IMG/VR virus record: IMGVR_UViG_3300020474_000013
Span: 1-59,986 of that record
Direction: 5' to 3' (one strand)
Length of the DNA stretch: 59,986 bases
From: a virus
Under the pieces are notes generated by a model, which did not search any database, was not told the origin of the DNA, and worked only from the letters and a program-made list of their open reading frames with translations. The stretch's first letter is position 1; each line of letters starts with the position of its first letter. This document shows positions 8,638 to 17,660 of the stretch, one piece after another. Both the position numbers and the translations under genes were made by a program.

Positions 8638-11039
8638 GCTGGCATTACCTTTTGTGGATTTAATGGTGGAGCTTGTGTTTTACCACCAGTTTTTGCTTGT
8701 CTTACTCTATCTAACATACCATCTAATTGTTTAGAACCTGCATCAGAACTACCATCACCTAACATAGATACAACATCTGCTGGAATAATATATTCATCTT
8801 GTGATACAGCAGCTATTGCTTTATTACCTATATTCATAGGTAAATCATCTGCCATACCGCTATTGCCATTGCCTTCTATTAATCCTTCTGTTTGTACATC
8901 TGGATTACCTGCAGCTTGTTTTAATACCATATCTCTTAACATCATAAGTTGTTCTTGACCATACTTAATAATAAACTCATTTATAATTTCATTATTATCT
9001 GTTTCACCAAGAATAAACTGTATAACTTCTTGCACTATAGGGTCTTGCATCATCATATCTGTTGATTGACCAGTAGGCATAGGAATATTTATATCTTGAC
9101 CTTCTTGATAACCCATTGCTTCTACAACTTTTTTACCTTTTTCTGTTTTAGCTAAAGCTTTTAATCCTTCATTAGGTAATTCTTTATTAGTATCTCCACC
9201 TTCTGCAAACATAGGTGCTCCAAAAATACCACCACCTGGTCCGCCTATAGACATAGGTGGTTGCTCAGGAAATTTTTGCATAGGTGTATTAGCTGGTGCT
9301 GCTGGTGTAGGTGATGTATTGTAGGGAATATTTTTACCTATAGACATTTCATCACGCATAGCATCTCTATTCTCCAAACCTCTAATCATAGGAGGAGTTA
9401 TTGGAGTTTTTATTTTACTAAAATCAGGTATTGTTACATCTGCTCCACCTTCAATAGGTATTCTTATTGTAGGAGGAGGTGTATTTATAAGTCCTCCAAT
9501 AGGTTGAGAAGGCATAAATTCACTTGGAGGTAATATAGGTTTAGGTCTATCTCTATAAAAATCTATAGGTCTAGGCATAGGCATATCTATAGGTCCAGGA
9601 GTAACGAAATTATCTGGTGGACTTATAGGTTCTATATTTCTAATTGTACCTTTACGACCTATGTCAGGTGGAACTATAGGTCCATCTGGTGGTGGTACAT
9701 CTGGTGGTGGTGGAGGTGGTGGAGGTGGTGGCGGTGGTGGTGGTGGTGGAACAGGTCGTGTAAAGTATGGTTGTATAGGCTGTTGTGTAAATCTTGCATA
9801 TGGATTAATCATGCTACTCATTTGAGGATTACTATAAAAACTTCTATAACTTGGTGCTTGCATAAAAGGATTGCCATAACCACCAAATGTTGGAGGCGGC
9901 ATGAATCTACTTGGAGGTGATAATGGTTGTAATCTTTGTGGTCTAAATCCTCTATAATTTTGAGAGGGCATAGAATAATTTTGAGAAGGTATAGAATAAC
10001 TATATGATTCCATTTGTGGATTACTACTATCTTCTATATCTCCAGCATATCTTGTTAAATAACTTTTTGGGTCATTTCCTTTAAAGTATCTGTTTTCAGG
10101 AGAAAAACCTGCCATAAATCCAGGTGTAATTCGTCTAGTTTGTCTAGTAGTAGTTGGGTAACTATTTTGCATTGGATTATAATTCATATTCATTATTGGG
10201 TCATAGTTTGAATAAATATTACGACCTCCTTGATAACCTGTTGTACCACCATCTGCAAAATTAGTGCTACCGCCTGTAGCTATTGGTATTTGCTCAGGGT
10301 ATCTTTCATACATTAATCTTTTGCGTTCTTCTTCATCTATATCCATTTGTCTTAACATTGCTTCAAATTCATCTTGTGATTGCATTACAGCTCCAGTACC
10401 TGCTGTAGTTGCTGCTAACATACCAGTAGGAGTCATTGCTGCACTTCCTAATGATTTTATACCTTCATCTAATCCAGGACTAAATATTTTTTGTAAAGAT
10501 GCTCCTGGTCCACCTACAGTTTGTCTTACTGCTTGTTCTGCAGCTTGTTGACCAGCTAAAGTTGTAGGTGGTGTTTGTGCAAAACTTGTAGGTGGTGTTA
10601 CAGGTCCAACAAAACTTGGGTCAACAGGTGTACCTATACCTGCTGTAACTTGTGCATCAGCTATAGCTGTATCTAAACCTGGATTTGCTACACCTTCTAA
10701 AGCTTTTGTACCTAATCCTGCTGTAAGACCTGATAGTAATGCTTTACTTCCAGAACCACCTGTTTGTGCATATGTAGCTAAACCTGCTCCTATACCTGCC
10801 ATAGCTCCTGCTGATAATCCACCAATGCCTAATGCAGCAAAAGCACTAGGTGCTAATAAACTACCTAACATAGGTGCTAAGAAAGGTAAGAAAGCTTCTG
10901 GCTGTCCTGTATCTGGATTTATTGTTATAGGCATAGCAGATGCTAATCCTTTAACTTCTGCAGGATTTACATGAAGTAACATAGAATCGCCAAAACGACC
11001 TTGTGCTGCTACATTTTTGGTTTGTTGTTTTATATCCAT
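8634..11039 (-). CDS. Large Pro/Gly/Met-rich virion-associated protein with polyproline tract
   Basis: The protein has 801 residues and no recognised catalytic domain. The N-terminus (DSMLLHVNPAEVKGL) is followed by Gly/Ala-rich hydrophobic helices to about residue 130. The middle is Pro/Tyr/Asn/Met-rich, with an uninterrupted run of more than a dozen prolines near residue 440 encoded by GGT/GGA-type repeats at about 9,690-9,752. The C-terminal 200 residues look folded (helical, acidic). It overlaps the following gene by 4 bases. The proline run may act as a rigid linker or slow ribosomes. The function is unknown; a virion role is inferred from the neighbours. Confidence 0.6.
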   Translation of the reverse strand: MDIKQQTKNVAAQGRFGDSMLLHVNPAEVKGLASAMPITINPDTGQPEAFLPFLAPMLGSLLAPSAFAALGIGGLSAGAMAGIGAGLATYAQTGGSGSKALLSGLTAGLGTKALEGVANPGLDTAIADAQVTAGIGTPVDPSFVGPVTPPTSFAQTPPTTLAGQQAAEQAVRQTVGGPGASLQKIFSPGLDEGIKSLGSAAMTPTGMLAATTAGTGAVMQSQDEFEAMLRQMDIDEEERKRLMYERYPEQIPIATGGSTNFADGGTTGYQGGRNIYSNYDPIMNMNYNPMQNSYPTTTRQTRRITPGFMAGFSPENRYFKGNDPKSYLTRYAGDIEDSSNPQMESYSYSIPSQNYSMPSQNYRGFRPQRLQPLSPPSRFMPPPTFGGYGNPFMQAPSYRSFYSNPQMSSMINPYARFTQQPIQPYFTRPVPPPPPPPPPPPPPPPPDVPPPDGPIVPPDIGRKGTIRNIEPISPPDNFVTPGPIDMPMPRPIDFYRDRPKPILPPSEFMPSQPIGGLINTPPPTIRIPIEGGADVTIPDFSKIKTPITPPMIRGLENRDAMRDEMSIGKNIPYNTSPTPAAPANTPMQKFPEQPPMSIGGPGGGIFGAPMFAEGGDTNKELPNEGLKALAKTEKGKKVVEAMGYQEGQDINIPMPTGQSTDMMMQDPIVQEVIQFILGETDNNEIINEFIIKYGQEQLMMLRDMVLKQAAGNPDVQTEGLIEGNGNSGMADDLPMNIGNKAIAAVSQDEYIIPADVVSMLGDGSSDAGSKQLDGMLDRVRQAKTGGKTQAPPLNPQKVMPA

Positions 11040-11041
11040 AT

Positions 11042-11383
11042 TTATCTATCTTCCTCTTTGGTTTCGCAACCAAACATATTAAAACTCATATCTACTGCAC
11101 TTGTATAAACTTTTACGACATCTGTCTGATTTAATGTTATACCTAAAACTATTGATAATGAATCATTTGCTGCTACTGATTTATCATAAAAAAGAAATTG
11201 TTTATCATCTGCACCTGCACCAGCTACATGAACACTTAATCTAAATGTTATTGCAGACCCTGTTCTATTTGCTGCAACTATAGAACTAACTGTTGTTTGT
11301 GTCATATTAGGCACAGTATAAAGTGTAGTTGTTGTTGTTGCTGCAGGGTCAACTTGACCTAATACTTTTAAATTATCAGCCAT
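11042..11383 (-). CDS. Small beta-rich structural protein
   Basis: The protein has 113 residues, mostly beta strand, with Thr/Ser/Val-rich segments and no signal peptide. The opening pattern (LGQVDPAATTTTTLYTVP) resembles that of 26440..26805, which also has an alternating polar/hydrophobic strand pattern, so the two may share a small virion beta-sandwich fold. It overlaps the preceding 67-residue gene by 8 bases and lies between the tail hub and the putative ejection proteins. A tail or fibre accessory role is likely but unproven. Confidence 0.5.
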   Translation of the reverse strand: MADNLKVLGQVDPAATTTTTLYTVPNMTQTTVSSIVAANRTGSAITFRLSVHVAGAGADDKQFLFYDKSVAANDSLSIVLGITLNQTDVVKVYTSAVDMSFNMFGCETKEEDR

Positions 11384-11579
11384 GTTTCATTCCCATTAAT
11401 AAAAATTGATGTCTTTTTAGTCCTTTACTTACTACGACACTTTGTAATTTTTGTAGTTTGTCTAATTCTATAGCTAAATCTTGTATTGCTTGTTCCATTA
11501 TTCTTCTTGTAACTGCCTCATCTGCGGAACTATATTCTTGCTGTGCTAAAGGTAATGCTATTGATTTAGGATTTGCCAT
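11376..11579 (-). CDS. Small helical protein of unknown function
   Basis: The protein has 67 residues with a central helix (EQAIQDLAIELDKLQKL) that could pair as a short coiled coil. It starts one base from the hub gene's stop and overlaps the next gene by 8 bases, so it belongs to the same translationally coupled tail operon. I do not recognise a family. Size and place suit a small tail accessory protein or a chaperone for the hub. Confidence 0.5.
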   Translation of the reverse strand: MANPKSIALPLAQQEYSSADEAVTRRIMEQAIQDLAIELDKLQKLQSVVVSKGLKRHQFLLMGMKHG

Positions 11580-13429
11580 TATCTTTTACCATCTGGTCTT
11601 ATATCTAATCTTAAATCACCAAGTCTCCAACCATAATCATTTGATGAATTAGATACTCTAATAGCACATTGTCTACTTCTAGCTCTTGTATTAGTAAATG
11701 TTGAAGCTGGTGTAACTGATACAGTAGATAAAGTAGATAAATCTTCTAATGGATAATTTCTACCTTTAATTGTAATAGTTACATCATCAGATGTAGATTT
11801 TTGGTCTCTAAATTGTATATCAGGTATTATTTTATTTACTGCTATAAATTTTTCACCATCAGGGTCTAAGTCAAAATCACTTGATTCTATATATGCAGTA
11901 AAGTTACTACCATCATTACCATGTCCTACTTCATGTGAGAACAAATAGTTATTATTATTTGTACTACTATTTTTACTAGCTGCTATAGGATTATCTAATA
12001 TATAAGCTTCATCCCATGCAGTTCTAACAAAATCATCTGTTGTAGTGCCTATAGACCAAACTTGTTCTAAATAATTATACATTACATATTTATCTACTTC
12101 TAAACTATCTCCTGATGGGTAGAACCATATAATTTCATTAGCAATACTATTAACTGCACCAAACACTTTAAATGCTTGACCTTGATTTAAATCACTTAAT
12201 ACATAATCTAATACAGTACATGGTAATCTTTGAGCACTACCTGCATATGTATAGAACCCACCATTATCCATAAAATAAACTTGGTTATTAGCATTAACTG
12301 CTGCATTAGGAGATATTAAAGATGGACCATTAGCAACTTCATTAAATGAAAATACAAATGGTGCTCCTACAAATCTCATAGAAACCATGCCTACATCAGT
12401 CCATATAAGTATTTCTTGTCTTGTTCTTAAAGCTGCTATTATTGTAGAACCCATTGATAATTGTACTCCACCAGCTTGATTGGTTGCTGTTGGTGTCCAG
12501 TCAGTAATACTTTCTGTATCTGAAAATCTTACCAGTAAAGGGTTTAAAGTAGAAGAACCTATAGGATTACATCCAAATGCTATAACATGCTTGTCTACAT
12601 CTGAAAGCATAATTTGAAATGTTTTTGTTGGCACATCACTAGCACCACTCAAACTTGTAACATTTACTGCTCTGTTATCAGTTCCAGATGATTCATCCCA
12701 ATAATAAATACCATCAGACCTAGGATTTAATAAAGTATCATCACCAAAATTATCTATTGACCATAATCTTAATTGATTACTTGATTCTAAATTACTTGTA
12801 GAACCCCATGTTCCTGTATTCCATGTACCTGCACCCCAACCCGTAGATTGCACATATATATCTAATCCAGAATTAATTTGATAAACGCCATCAACACCAG
12901 AACCACCATTACCAGTATCACTAGAATTAGCTGTTGCTGTAGCTGTAAATGTATATGTATTATCAGTAGGTACTGAATCTATTTGATATTCTTTATTTAA
13001 AACTGTAGCTGTTATATTTCCACCTAAACTTACAGCTTGACTAAATGTAACAAAATCTCCTGTAACTGCTCCATGAGAAGCATCAGTTGCTGTTATAGTA
13101 GTGCTACCATTAGTAGCAGAAAAAGTAATAGCATTAGTCGCTGTTTCTCGTATGGGGGTAATATCATTATAATTTCCTCCTTCTAACACATAAAATTTTT
13201 GATGTGTTCCTAAAGTAATATAATCTGTACCTACAGAAGATTTATATGGATATATTTTTCTACAAGTTCCTATAAAACTATTTGTACTTTGTTTTTCCCA
13301 TCCACCTATTCTTTCAGGTCTACCTTTTCTAAATCTAACTTTATCTGCATCAAACCAGCCGCCTTCGTTACTATAATTAGTACCTTCTTTATTTATACCT
13401 GGTCTAAATACATATTTGGCTAATGTCAT
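11579..13429 (-). CDS. P22 gp10-like tail hub / packaged-DNA stabilisation protein
   Basis: The protein has 616 residues and is almost entirely beta. The N-terminus (FRPGINKEGTNYSNEGGWFDADKVRF) and a later segment around ITDWTPT, RQEILIWTD and YFMDNGGFYTY have the look of gp10-like hub proteins of P22-type tails. Their beta-propeller stabilises packaged DNA below the portal and gp4 ring. The length is somewhat greater than P22 gp10 (about 470 residues). The extra part is a Thr/Ser-rich insert near residues 95-190. Together with two gp4-like adaptors further upstream it indicates a short-tailed virion. Confidence 0.75.
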   Translation of the reverse strand: MTLAKYVFRPGINKEGTNYSNEGGWFDADKVRFRKGRPERIGGWEKQSTNSFIGTCRKIYPYKSSVGTDYITLGTHQKFYVLEGGNYNDITPIRETATNAITFSATNGSTTITATDASHGAVTGDFVTFSQAVSLGGNITATVLNKEYQIDSVPTDNTYTFTATATANSSDTGNGGSGVDGVYQINSGLDIYVQSTGWGAGTWNTGTWGSTSNLESSNQLRLWSIDNFGDDTLLNPRSDGIYYWDESSGTDNRAVNVTSLSGASDVPTKTFQIMLSDVDKHVIAFGCNPIGSSTLNPLLVRFSDTESITDWTPTATNQAGGVQLSMGSTIIAALRTRQEILIWTDVGMVSMRFVGAPFVFSFNEVANGPSLISPNAAVNANNQVYFMDNGGFYTYAGSAQRLPCTVLDYVLSDLNQGQAFKVFGAVNSIANEIIWFYPSGDSLEVDKYVMYNYLEQVWSIGTTTDDFVRTAWDEAYILDNPIAASKNSSTNNNNYLFSHEVGHGNDGSNFTAYIESSDFDLDPDGEKFIAVNKIIPDIQFRDQKSTSDDVTITIKGRNYPLEDLSTLSTVSVTPASTFTNTRARSRQCAIRVSNSSNDYGWRLGDLRLDIRPDGKR

Positions 13430-13431
13430 AT

Positions 13432-13875
13432 TTAAACCTCATGCCATTCTTTGCCTTCAAATAATAAGGCTTCTGCTTCTCTTCTTCGTACTAAACCCTG
13501 TTTTACTTGACCACCAGCTTTATTCCATCTTTTAATTTGATTTGGCACATCATCCCAATCTTTGTTATTTAATTTTTGCAAAAGTGTACTGCTAGAAAGG
13601 TTTGATGGACCTAAATTAAATACCCATGATACAAGTGAGTCAAATTCATTTTGTTTTAAATCAGATTTTACCATGTTATTTATATAACTCTCATACTCAT
13701 CCATTTCATGTAACAATAAACTATCTGCTTCTTCTTGTGTAATAGTATCGCCTTCTTTAACACCTTTAGTTGAGCCATATCCTATTGTTAAAACATTAGC
13801 TGCACAACGATAAGCTTCAAGTTCACAACCCTCAAACTTTTTAATTAAGGATAAACCTTCTTGTGATATTTTCAT
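13432..13875 (-). CDS. Endolysin, GH24 lysozyme
   Basis: This is a 147-residue muramidase of the phage lysozyme (T4/P21-type) family that cuts peptidoglycan. The catalytic pattern Glu-8-(Asp/Cys)-5-Thr is present as E15, C24 and T30, followed by GYGST. The C-terminal helices (FDSLVSWVFNLGP, GLVRRREAEALLF) are typical. No signal-anchor is present, so it needs a holin or other exit route. I chose ATG 13875 and not the upstream start at 13938, because a strong AAGGAG-type site lies just before it and the family consensus begins there. It follows the spanin-like pair and ends the curli-lysis operon. Confidence 0.9.
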   Translation of the reverse strand: MKISQEGLSLIKKFEGCELEAYRCAANVLTIGYGSTKGVKEGDTITQEEADSLLLHEMDEYESYINNMVKSDLKQNEFDSLVSWVFNLGPSNLSSSTLLQKLNNKDWDDVPNQIKRWNKAGGQVKQGLVRRREAEALLFEGKEWHEV

Positions 13876-13876
13876 A

Positions 13877-14260
13877 TTACTGCTCCTTTTTTGTTGTAGT
13901 AACTGTCCTATAATACACAACAACTTCTTTAAGTTCATTTATATACCTTTTAAGTTCTTGCATATTGTAAGCCATTACCTCGTAATCAGGTATTGTCATA
14001 GCTAAAAATACAAGTTCACCTTCTTGTTTTTCTATTCTTGCAAGTTGTTCTTCCCAGTTTTCAGAAGTAACAACAATCCACATAGGTTCCTTTAAATCTA
14101 TTTCTCTAGGCATAATAGGTTGAACTATTGTTCTATCTAGTGGTTTTGCTGTAACTTGTATTTCTTTAGTTGGAATTAGGCTGCAACTGCAAACCATCAT
14201 CAAGGTCGTCAACAACATTGCTGATTTCTTCGATTTCTTCCATAATGTGTTTTGTACCAT
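13877..14260 (-). CDS. Outer-membrane lipoprotein, o-spanin-like
   Basis: The protein has 127 residues with a basic start (KKSKK), a hydrophobic stretch and the lipobox-like VCSC near residue 26, so it is probably lipid-anchored in the outer membrane. The mature part contains ITAKP-like residues followed by a mixed fold (MWIVVTSENWEEQLARI). It overlaps the upstream i-spanin-like gene by 95 bases in another frame, the embedded layout of Rz/Rz1 pairs. At about 100 mature residues it is longer than a classic Rz1, so another envelope function is possible. The start at 14260 has an AAGGA site. Confidence 0.55.
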   Translation of the reverse strand: MVQNTLWKKSKKSAMLLTTLMMVCSCSLIPTKEIQVTAKPLDRTIVQPIMPREIDLKEPMWIVVTSENWEEQLARIEKQEGELVFLAMTIPDYEVMAYNMQELKRYINELKEVVVYYRTVTTTKKEQ

Positions 14261-14561
14261 TATTTATTTTCCTTTCCATTTCTACTGGGTCTGCAAGTAT
14301 TTTTGCAGACAACTCATAGTCTTTTATAAACTGTGTGTATCTATTTAGTTCTCTTTGTGCTGCTTGACTTTTAATTACAAGGTCATTTAACTGTCCTGTT
14401 TGTAATTCAAAATCATTTTGTAAGTTTGTGATTGCTTCTTCTTGTGTGGCTATAGCACCTTCTAAAGCTATGTTATTAGCTTTTAAAGTTATGTTTTCGT
14501 TATATAGCCAATAACTACCAAAACCTAAAATTAAAATTATGCCTATTAATACTTGTTGCAC
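14166..14561 (-). CDS. Inner-membrane coiled-coil protein, i-spanin-like (Rz-type)
   Basis: The protein has 131 residues: one N-terminal membrane helix (about residues 4-20) followed by a long periplasmic coiled coil (NIALEGAIATQEEAITNLQNDF). This is the architecture of i-spanins that bridge to an o-spanin and fuse the membranes at lysis. It overlaps the lipoprotein gene behind it by 95 bases and meets the 74-residue gene in front with a 1-base overlap. The endolysin follows. The role is inferred from topology and context, since spanins have little sequence conservation. Confidence 0.65.
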   Translation of the reverse strand: MQQVLIGIILILGFGSYWLYNENITLKANNIALEGAIATQEEAITNLQNDFELQTGQLNDLVIKSQAAQRELNRYTQFIKDYELSAKILADPVEMERKINNGTKHIMEEIEEISNVVDDLDDGLQLQPNSN

Positions 14562-14785
14562 TAAATATCCTCAATAATGTAATTTAAGCCTGATGCACTT
14601 CTATATTCTATAAGTCTGTTATCGTCATCACGAAATTTAAGGTGTTTTTCTTTTTGCACTAGAATTTTTTTTGATATGTAAGTTTTATCATCTAAATCAC
14701 CATATTCTTTATTAAAAGATACAGTTATTTTATACCTTGTTACAAATAAACTAATAATCCAATTAATTATTTGTTTTAATTCCAT
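14561..14785 (-). CDS. Small protein with N-terminal hydrophobic helix
   Basis: The protein has 74 residues. Residues 3-16 (LKQIINWIISLFVT) are hydrophobic and amphipathic, followed by a short beta-rich, charged domain. It overlaps the cyclase gene by 10 bases and the i-spanin-like gene by 1 base, so its translation is coupled to both. I recognise no family. It could be a membrane-associated regulator of either the cyclase or lysis. Confidence 0.5.
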   Translation of the reverse strand: MELKQIINWIISLFVTRYKITVSFNKEYGDLDDKTYISKKILVQKEKHLKFRDDDNRLIEYRSASGLNYIIEDI

Positions 14786-16542
14786 GTATACACCTGTAAC
14801 TTTTCTTTTTTACCTTTAGCTTCTATTGGTTCTAAAGGTATTAAATCAAATTCTAATGCATTTTGTGTGCTTTCGCCAATTAGTAAGTTTACACCAGCTT
14901 GTTTTGTACCTGACTCTAATCTAGCTGCAATATTTACTGCATCACCTATTGCTGTGTAATCAAACCTTGTTTCACTACCCATATTACCAATAACTGCATA
15001 ACCTGTATTAATACCTATGCCAATTTGAACTGCAGCAATTCCTTTGTTAATAAGAACATAGTTAAGTTCTATCATATTTTTTTGTATATCCATTGCACAT
15101 AATAATGCTTTTTCTTCATGTTTTTCTAAATCTAATGGTGCATTAAATATAGCCATCATTGCATCGCCAATATATTTATCTACCATACCGCCATGTTTTT
15201 GAACTGCATTAACTTGTGCTGTAAGTGCTTTATTCATAATATATGTAACATCTTCAGGTTCTAATGTTTCTGATAGTGCAGTAAAACCACGAACATCTGT
15301 AAATAAAAATGTGCAGTATCTTCTTTCACCACCTAATACTAATGAATCTGGATTATCTTGTAATTTTTTAACTTGCCTTGGGTCAAGATAATGTTCAAAT
15401 TGTTTTTTAATTTGTTGTCTTAATTTGTATTGTTCTCTAAATCTTAAATAAAAACCTATTGATGCTGTTATAAACTGTGAAATTAATGTCCAACTTACAT
15501 CTATTAGTATTCCACGCTGTATTAAATAGTGTCCGATAAATATTGTTAAAAAGAATAATAGACTGGTAAATGTTATTCCTAGCGTCATTCCAAAAATATT
15601 TACACATAACCAGACAAAAGTTACTGTTATCACTAAAATTAATAGTTCAACAGCTAAATGCCAATCAGGTATATAAGGACTATCTTGTATAAGTATTGAT
15701 TCTGCTAGTGCTGCTTGTATTTTATGTGGTTCTAATAAACCAACAGGAGTTGCAACTTGTGGCATTACTCCATTAGCCGTAACTCCAATAAATACAAATT
15801 TACCATTTACATCCATTTCTTTTAAATTAGTTTGTTCTGTATCTATCCAACTAATCCATTTGCGACCAAGGCTATCTGTTTTAACTGGTGGTATTCCTCT
15901 GATTGATATTTCTTCTATACCATTATCATTAGTTTTTATAATGTAAGTTTTTACACCAAACAAAGCTTTATATATTTGTGTACCAAAACTAGGAATCCAA
16001 TTATTATTAGGTGTTTTTACTAAAAGAGGTATTCTTCTTACAAGTTGGTCAACTTCGGTGGGAGCAATAGCTAAACCAGATAGCGTATTATTTGCTAAAA
16101 GAGGATGGTTTTGTTTCACTCCCAAAGATACTATACCACCATTATCTTCACCTTTCACTACAGTTCCTGTTGGCTTAGGATAATTACCTTTACCATCTTC
16201 AAACATAGCTATAACAGAAGGTGCATATCCTAAAGACCTTCCAAAATCTTCATCTCCACCCATTCTGTCTGCTTGTGGAAAAGATATAACCCAACCAACT
16301 CCTAAAGCACCTTTACCAATAATTTCCATTTGTATATCAGCTAATCTTTTTCTAGGTAATGGATAGCCACCTTCACGCTCTACATCTTCTTCTGTTATGT
16401 TTAATATAACAAAATTACCTGATGGTTCTGGTGTTTTTATAAATGAATCAAATACTTTTAGTTTTAATATTTCTGTAGGTGTTGACTGATATATTAATGG
16501 CAGTAAAAGTATTGTAAGTATCGGTAATATTAATTTTTTCAT
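14776..16542 (-). CDS. Membrane-bound class III adenylate cyclase with CHASE2 sensor
   Basis: The 588-residue architecture is complete: N-terminal membrane helix (3-20), extracytoplasmic CHASE2 domain (about 25-290), three membrane helices (about 294-314, 318-338, 350-366), a short linker and a class III cyclase domain (about 405-588). Visible catalytic residues are metal-binding D416 and D460, purine-specifying K456 (VDKYIGD) and T530 (Lys plus Thr/Asp is the adenylate cyclase pattern), and transition-state N537 and R541 (AVNIAARLES). Nothing essential is missing, so it should be an active enzyme making cAMP in response to a periplasmic signal. It overlaps the FecR-domain gene by one base (TAATG) and sits between curli and lysis genes. 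Cyclases of this type are common in bacteria but I do not know of them as routine phage genes. Confidence 0.9.
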   Translation of the reverse strand: MKKLILPILTILLLPLIYQSTPTEILKLKVFDSFIKTPEPSGNFVILNITEEDVEREGGYPLPRKRLADIQMEIIGKGALGVGWVISFPQADRMGGDEDFGRSLGYAPSVIAMFEDGKGNYPKPTGTVVKGEDNGGIVSLGVKQNHPLLANNTLSGLAIAPTEVDQLVRRIPLLVKTPNNNWIPSFGTQIYKALFGVKTYIIKTNDNGIEEISIRGIPPVKTDSLGRKWISWIDTEQTNLKEMDVNGKFVFIGVTANGVMPQVATPVGLLEPHKIQAALAESILIQDSPYIPDWHLAVELLILVITVTFVWLCVNIFGMTLGITFTSLLFFLTIFIGHYLIQRGILIDVSWTLISQFITASIGFYLRFREQYKLRQQIKKQFEHYLDPRQVKKLQDNPDSLVLGGERRYCTFLFTDVRGFTALSETLEPEDVTYIMNKALTAQVNAVQKHGGMVDKYIGDAMMAIFNAPLDLEKHEEKALLCAMDIQKNMIELNYVLINKGIAAVQIGIGINTGYAVIGNMGSETRFDYTAIGDAVNIAARLESGTKQAGVNLLIGESTQNALEFDLIPLEPIEAKGKKEKLQVYTWN

Positions 16543-17660
16543 TAATCACTTTGAGTTATTGTTATTGTAGAATCACTACCACCATTAACTTTTATTATGT
16601 TAGAAATGCCATCTTGTATAAATATTACTGTGTAAGCATTATTTCCATCTAAATCTAACTGTACGCTTTCGCTAACACTTCTTCTTAAACTAACAACTTG
16701 TCCTGTAATTATAGTTGTTATTTGTGTATCTGGGTCTTTACCTAATAATGTTCCTGATATTTGTGTGCTTGTAGCTTGTGCTAATTGTTCTTCTTCTTCA
16801 GCTATAGCTAATCCATCTAAAACATTTAATAAATCTTCTAAGTAATTTACATCAAGATAATTTATGTCTAGTTCTGTAAATTGTAAGTTATCTTCCTTTA
16901 AATAATCCTCTGCAAGATAATCTATATCTAAATCATTAAAATCAAGTACGCTATCTGTTTGTGTGCTTGTAGTTTCTTCTTGTATTACTACCTCTTCTTT
17001 AGGAGGCGTAACAATTAACATATTGTCTATTACATCTAATGTTAAATCTAATATAACTGGTTTGCTTGGTGCTGATTCAAATACACTTACTGTAGTTGCT
17101 TCGTAAGGTTTGTTAAGTAAAACTGTTCCCATAGCAGTAACTACTTCTATTTCGCCACTAGAGAGCCCTAGAGAGTCTGGTAGCAGTATTATAAGGCTAC
17201 GACCTAATTCATCTACTGTAGCCGTAAAATCAGTACCACGAATAGCTATATTAGCTGTAGGTGTTTTAAGAGATATGTTTTGTTTATCTATACGATTTAA
17301 ATTGCCTGTAATAAATCTTGCTGTACCAATACCAAAGGTAAGAGCCATTTTTGCTTTGCTTGGGTCAGGGTCATAAATGTACTCATCTATTAATAGTTGT
17401 GAGTGTTCAGTAAGCTTTACAATAGAATCATCAAGAAATGTAATAGCCATTCTTCCATTAGTAGTAATAGCTTCATCATTACTTTGTATAGAAAATTTTA
17501 ATTCGGCATCTAATGGTTTATCTCTTACTATTTGTGCTGAACCATTTAGTTCAGATATATCTCCAATATTAACAGCTTGTGCTTGTACCTTGGTCGTTTT
17601 GGATAACGCAAACAGTAGAAGCAGCATTGCCACCGATTGATATAATTTTAAGCCAGTCAT
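16542..17660 (-). CDS. Secreted FecR-domain protein
   Basis: The protein has 372 residues with a signal peptide (about 1-28, ending in VQAQA). Residues about 55-160 form a FecR domain, recognisable by the hallmark TANIAIRGTDF. In bacteria FecR-domain proteins are periplasmic and often lie beside CHASE2-cyclase genes. Residues about 235-285 hold an acidic Tyr/Leu-rich repeat of the type DYLxEDYL, and the C-terminus is beta-rich. It overlaps the curlin-like gene by 92 bases and the cyclase by one. I infer that it senses something in the periplasm and acts with the CHASE2 domain; no partner has been shown. Confidence 0.8.
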   Translation of the reverse strand: MTGLKLYQSVAMLLLLFALSKTTKVQAQAVNIGDISELNGSAQIVRDKPLDAELKFSIQSNDEAITTNGRMAITFLDDSIVKLTEHSQLLIDEYIYDPDPSKAKMALTFGIGTARFITGNLNRIDKQNISLKTPTANIAIRGTDFTATVDELGRSLIILLPDSLGLSSGEIEVVTAMGTVLLNKPYEATTVSVFESAPSKPVILDLTLDVIDNMLIVTPPKEEVVIQEETTSTQTDSVLDFNDLDIDYLAEDYLKEDNLQFTELDINYLDVNYLEDLLNVLDGLAIAEEEEQLAQATSTQISGTLLGKDPDTQITTIITGQVVSLRRSVSESVQLDLDGNNAYTVIFIQDGISNIIKVNGGSDSTITITQSD

